From: Candidatus Omnitrophota bacterium
Lineage (GTDB): Bacteria > Omnitrophota > Koll11 > Gygaellales > Profunditerraquicolaceae
Length of the DNA: 8,392 nucleotides
Reading direction: 5' to 3'
NCBI GenBank assembly: GCA_026387515.1
Contig: JAPLLP010000249.1
Location: 1 to 8,392, forward strand
In this document: positions 8,043 through 8,392 of the stretch, piece by piece
How the letters are laid out: each line of letters opens with the position of its first letter
How positions within the stretch are numbered: the stretch's first letter is position 1
The notes under the pieces: generated by a model
Told to the model about the DNA's origin: nothing
Databases searched by the model: none
What the model saw: only the letters and a program-made list of their open reading frames with translations
Program-made: the position numbers and the translations under genes

Positions 8043-8114
8043 CCCGCGCAAATCTTCACCGCGAGGTGAACGCTGGCCCAAATCCTATATGGGCCAGGCG
8101 CCTATTAGCGCGGG
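8043..8114 (-). promoter_or_regulatory. Structured 5' leader: predicted three-way RNA junction
   Basis: Read on the minus strand, CCCGCGC (8114-8108) pairs perfectly with GCGCGGG (8049-8043) to make a 7-bp closing stem P1. Inside it are two directly adjacent hairpins. P2 has 10 bp with one bulged C (8100-8090 with 8080-8071) around a 9-nt loop TATAGGATT. P3 has 6 bp (TTCACC 8070-8065 with GGTGAA 8060-8055) around loop TCGC. Single-stranded joins are TAATAGG (8107-8101) and GATTT (8054-8050). The element lies wholly inside the leader between the promoter and the abrB-like gene. No run of T follows any stem, so it is not an intrinsic terminator. It resembles no riboswitch class I can name. The pairing was found by eye; its function is unknown. 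Confidence 0.6.
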
Positions 8115-8119
8115 GTATC

Positions 8120-8142
8120 ACATTTGTATGAAATGTATGAAA
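8120..8142 (-). promoter_or_regulatory. Candidate operator: tandem 9-bp repeat plus overlapping dyad at the transcription start
   Basis: Two exact head-to-tail copies of TTTCATACA occupy 8142-8134 and 8133-8125 on the minus strand. A perfect dyad ACATTT-N5-AAATGT covers 8120-8136. Both lie from just after the -10 box to about +20, where a bound repressor would block initiation. The AbrB-like protein encoded next is the obvious candidate ligand, but that link is inferred. Confidence 0.5.
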
Positions 8143-8145
8143 AGG

Positions 8146-8174
8146 AGTATATATCATATTTTTCTCATTGTCAA
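8146..8174 (-). promoter_or_regulatory. Sigma-70-type promoter of the efflux operon
   Basis: On the minus strand a consensus -35 TTGACA (8174-8169) is followed by a 17-nt spacer and a -10 TATACT (8151-8146), one base from consensus. The spacer is AT-rich. Transcription should begin near 8139, giving a leader of roughly 125 nt before the abrB-like ATG. It is the only promoter of this quality I noticed in the window; the remaining genes are too tightly packed to need others. Confidence 0.82.
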
Positions 8175-8196
8175 TAATTTATTTAGGGGAGATTGC

Positions 8197-8391
8197 TTAA
8201 TTGAGATTTTGATAATAATTATAGGTGAGTAACGCTATGTCGGAGATAAACTTTTTCGTGGATTTGGCGAACCTGTCCTCGTGCTTAGCTAAAACGCAGA
8301 TTAGAAAATTACCCTTATTAGTATAAACTATTCCCACATCATGGCAGACGTGCCGTTCCAGACCTGTCTTATGGGCAATAAAGGTCCCGTT
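8197..8391 (-). CDS. C-terminal end of a class A beta-lactamase-like serine hydrolase (partial)
   Basis: Only the last 64 residues are inside the window. They contain HKTG (visible residues 7-10), the third catalytic-site motif of class A beta-lactamases and related penicillin-recognising serine hydrolases. After it come HDVGIVYTNKGNFLICVLAK, the typical beta-strand pair of the Beta-lactamase2 fold, and a final amphipathic helix. The Ser-X-X-Lys nucleophile and the SDN-like motif would lie beyond the right edge, so catalytic competence cannot be judged. It may be a true beta-lactamase or a cell-wall or esterase-like homologue. Its TAA stop is 23 bp upstream of the -35 box of the efflux promoter. 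No terminator is visible between them, so some read-through into the efflux operon is possible. Confidence 0.8.
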   Translation of the reverse strand, partial: NGTFIAHKTGLERHVCHDVGIVYTNKGNFLICVLAKHEDRFAKSTKKFISDIALLTYNYYQNLN

Positions 8392-8392
8392 T

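Noticed and set aside
8014..8043. Longer start for the abrB-like gene at 8043
   Set aside because: The extra ten residues lie outside the domain, the frame would read through the strong Shine-Dalgarno and hairpin, and no ribosome binding site precedes 8043.
8055..8100. Adjacent GC-rich hairpins as intrinsic terminators of the serine hydrolase gene
   Set aside because: Neither strand has a T-run after a stem, and they lie downstream of a strong promoter on the same strand.
8125..8142. Tandem 9-bp repeat as a CRISPR or mobile-element end
   Set aside because: There are only two short contiguous copies with no spacers, and no transposase or target duplication is visible.
8008..8232. 74-codon plus-strand frame across the control region
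   Set aside because: It spans the promoter, the leader hairpins and the 3' end of the opposite-strand serine hydrolase gene, and its translation resembles no protein family.

Overview
The window comes from a Gram-negative (diderm) bacterium: it encodes two TolC-type outer-membrane channels with signal peptides and two periplasmic adaptors. The sequence style (moderate GC, tightly overlapping genes, an AbrB-TolC-MacA-MacB order) recalls uncultivated lineages such as Omnitrophota/Elusimicrobiota, but that placement is a low-confidence impression.

Everything supported lies on the minus strand, so the window reads right to left. At the right edge (8197-8391) is the C-terminal end of a class A beta-lactamase-like serine hydrolase, recognised by its HKTG motif. 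Next comes a compact control region (8014-8174): a near-consensus sigma-70 promoter, a tandem 9-bp repeat over the likely start point, and a roughly 125-nt leader that can fold into a three-way junction followed by a hairpin touching a strong Shine-Dalgarno sequence.

From this promoter a single gap-free transcription unit runs to the left edge: a small AbrB/SpoVT-type regulator, TolC-family channel 1, a MacA-like adaptor with an unusually short helical hairpin, a MacB-type ABC ATPase-permease, an MFS_3-family exporter, TolC-family channel 2, and an EmrA-type adaptor that runs off the window. Neighbouring genes overlap (4, 8, 11 or 26 nt) or are 2-5 nt apart, which points to translational coupling and one mRNA.

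Functionally this is a multi-transporter efflux operon. Genes 2-4 form an ATP-driven MacAB-TolC-like machine. The last two genes form the adaptor and channel of a proton-driven EmrAB-TolC-like machine, whose EmrB pump would be expected just beyond the left edge. The MFS_3 exporter sits between them. The AbrB-like protein is the obvious candidate to control the whole set by binding its own promoter region.
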